From Alkanindiges sp. (GTDB lineage: Bacteria > Pseudomonadota > Gammaproteobacteria > Pseudomonadales > Moraxellaceae), in NCBI GenBank assembly GCA_030152125.1, contig JASLIR010000128.1, forward strand, positions 1 through 5,832: a DNA stretch of 5,832 nucleotides, given 5' to 3'. Below the pieces are notes generated by a model, which saw nothing but the letters and a program-made list of their open reading frames with translations, was not told the origin of the DNA and ran no database searches. A program made the translations under genes and the position numbers. Shown piece by piece: positions 5,678 through 5,832 of this stretch. Every line of letters starts with the position of its first letter. The first letter of the stretch is position 1.

Positions 5678-5832
5678 TCGTCAAAAATCCCTGTATCGGC
5701 TAGGGCTAAATCCTCTATTTCTGGCAAACCTTCATCCAGTGGCTGACAGCCATTTAAAAATGCCTGAAAACCCACTTTGGCCAAAACAGGCTCTATAACA
5801 AGCCTGTTGCCATCCTTATACAGGCGTACTTC
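5674..5832 (-). CDS. vapB: VapB-type antitoxin, C-terminal 52 residues (5' end outside window)
   Basis: A partial gene whose frame is open to the window edge. The visible 52 residues begin EVRLYKDGNRLVIEPV and end in the acidic tail PEIEDLALADTGIFDE. The first part matches the last strand of the swapped-hairpin AbrB/MazE-like DNA-binding domain of VapB antitoxins. The acidic C-terminal tail is the part that in known complexes wraps around VapC and blocks its active site. About 25-30 N-terminal residues, including most of the DNA-binding domain, should lie beyond 5832. The TGA stop overlaps vapC's ATG by four bases, the standard antitoxin-first order. Identification rests on this context plus the sequence pattern. 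Confidence 0.88.
   Translation of the reverse strand, partial: EVRLYKDGNRLVIEPVLAKVGFQAFLNGCQPLDEGLPEIEDLALADTGIFDE
5785..5808. repeat. Perfect 8-bp inverted repeat inside vapB
   Basis: AACAGGCT (5785-5792) and AGCCTGTT (5801-5808) are separated by eight bases. It lies within the coding sequence, over the visible GNRLVIEPV codons. The unit ACAGGC appears again at 5820-5825. VapBC operators normally lie upstream of vapB, so an operator role is speculative; it could be an mRNA hairpin or chance. Confidence 0.4.

Noticed and set aside
3940..5832. Signs of a mobile element carrying the vapBC/ATP-grasp cassette
   Set aside because: The cassette looks somewhat A+T-richer than prpF, but I found no integrase, transposase, terminal repeats or attachment site inside the window.

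Overview
The window looks like a chromosomal stretch from a proteobacterium of middling G+C. A PrpF-type 2-methylaconitate isomerase, an AraC regulator with the long ligand-sensing N-domain, and a VapBC pair fit a gammaproteobacterium, perhaps Pseudomonadales. That placement is inference from gene content and style; there is no rRNA or other marker gene to confirm it. I see no tRNA, rRNA, insertion sequence or CRISPR array.

Left part (1-1739): the 5' portion of an NAD(P)-dependent short-chain dehydrogenase (SDR) runs leftward off the window, divergent from an AraC-family regulator. They share a 121-bp intergenic region whose 8-bp palindrome, ATTATAAT, gives a perfect -10 hexamer on both strands. 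The layout suggests that the regulator controls the SDR and perhaps itself.

Centre (1740-4394): a phosphoinositide-type phospholipase C/phosphodiesterase follows on the + strand. It has an N-terminal beta-rich domain of about 110 residues and a C-terminal catalytic barrel with both expected histidines. It has no signal peptide, and an in-frame stop 57 bp upstream with no start codon in between rules out an unseen one. It faces prpF, with a perfect 12-bp-stem terminator between them that can serve both strands. prpF has the family's Lys and Cys in place and its own -10 box. No other methylcitrate-cycle gene is in the window.

Right part (4503-5832): three leftward genes overlap: the 3' part of a vapB antitoxin gene, vapC (PIN-domain ribonuclease toxin; 4-nt ATGA overlap), and an R2K-type ATP-grasp ligase (1-nt TAATG overlap with vapC). 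The overlaps imply one mRNA and translational coupling. The unusual point is the tight joining of an ATP-grasp enzyme of unknown substrate to a toxin-antitoxin pair.

The main candidates for something new are this vapB-vapC-ATP-grasp cassette and the signal-less two-domain phospholipase. Every stretch over 300 bp carries a gene; the longest gene-free stretch is the 157 bp upstream of the phospholipase.
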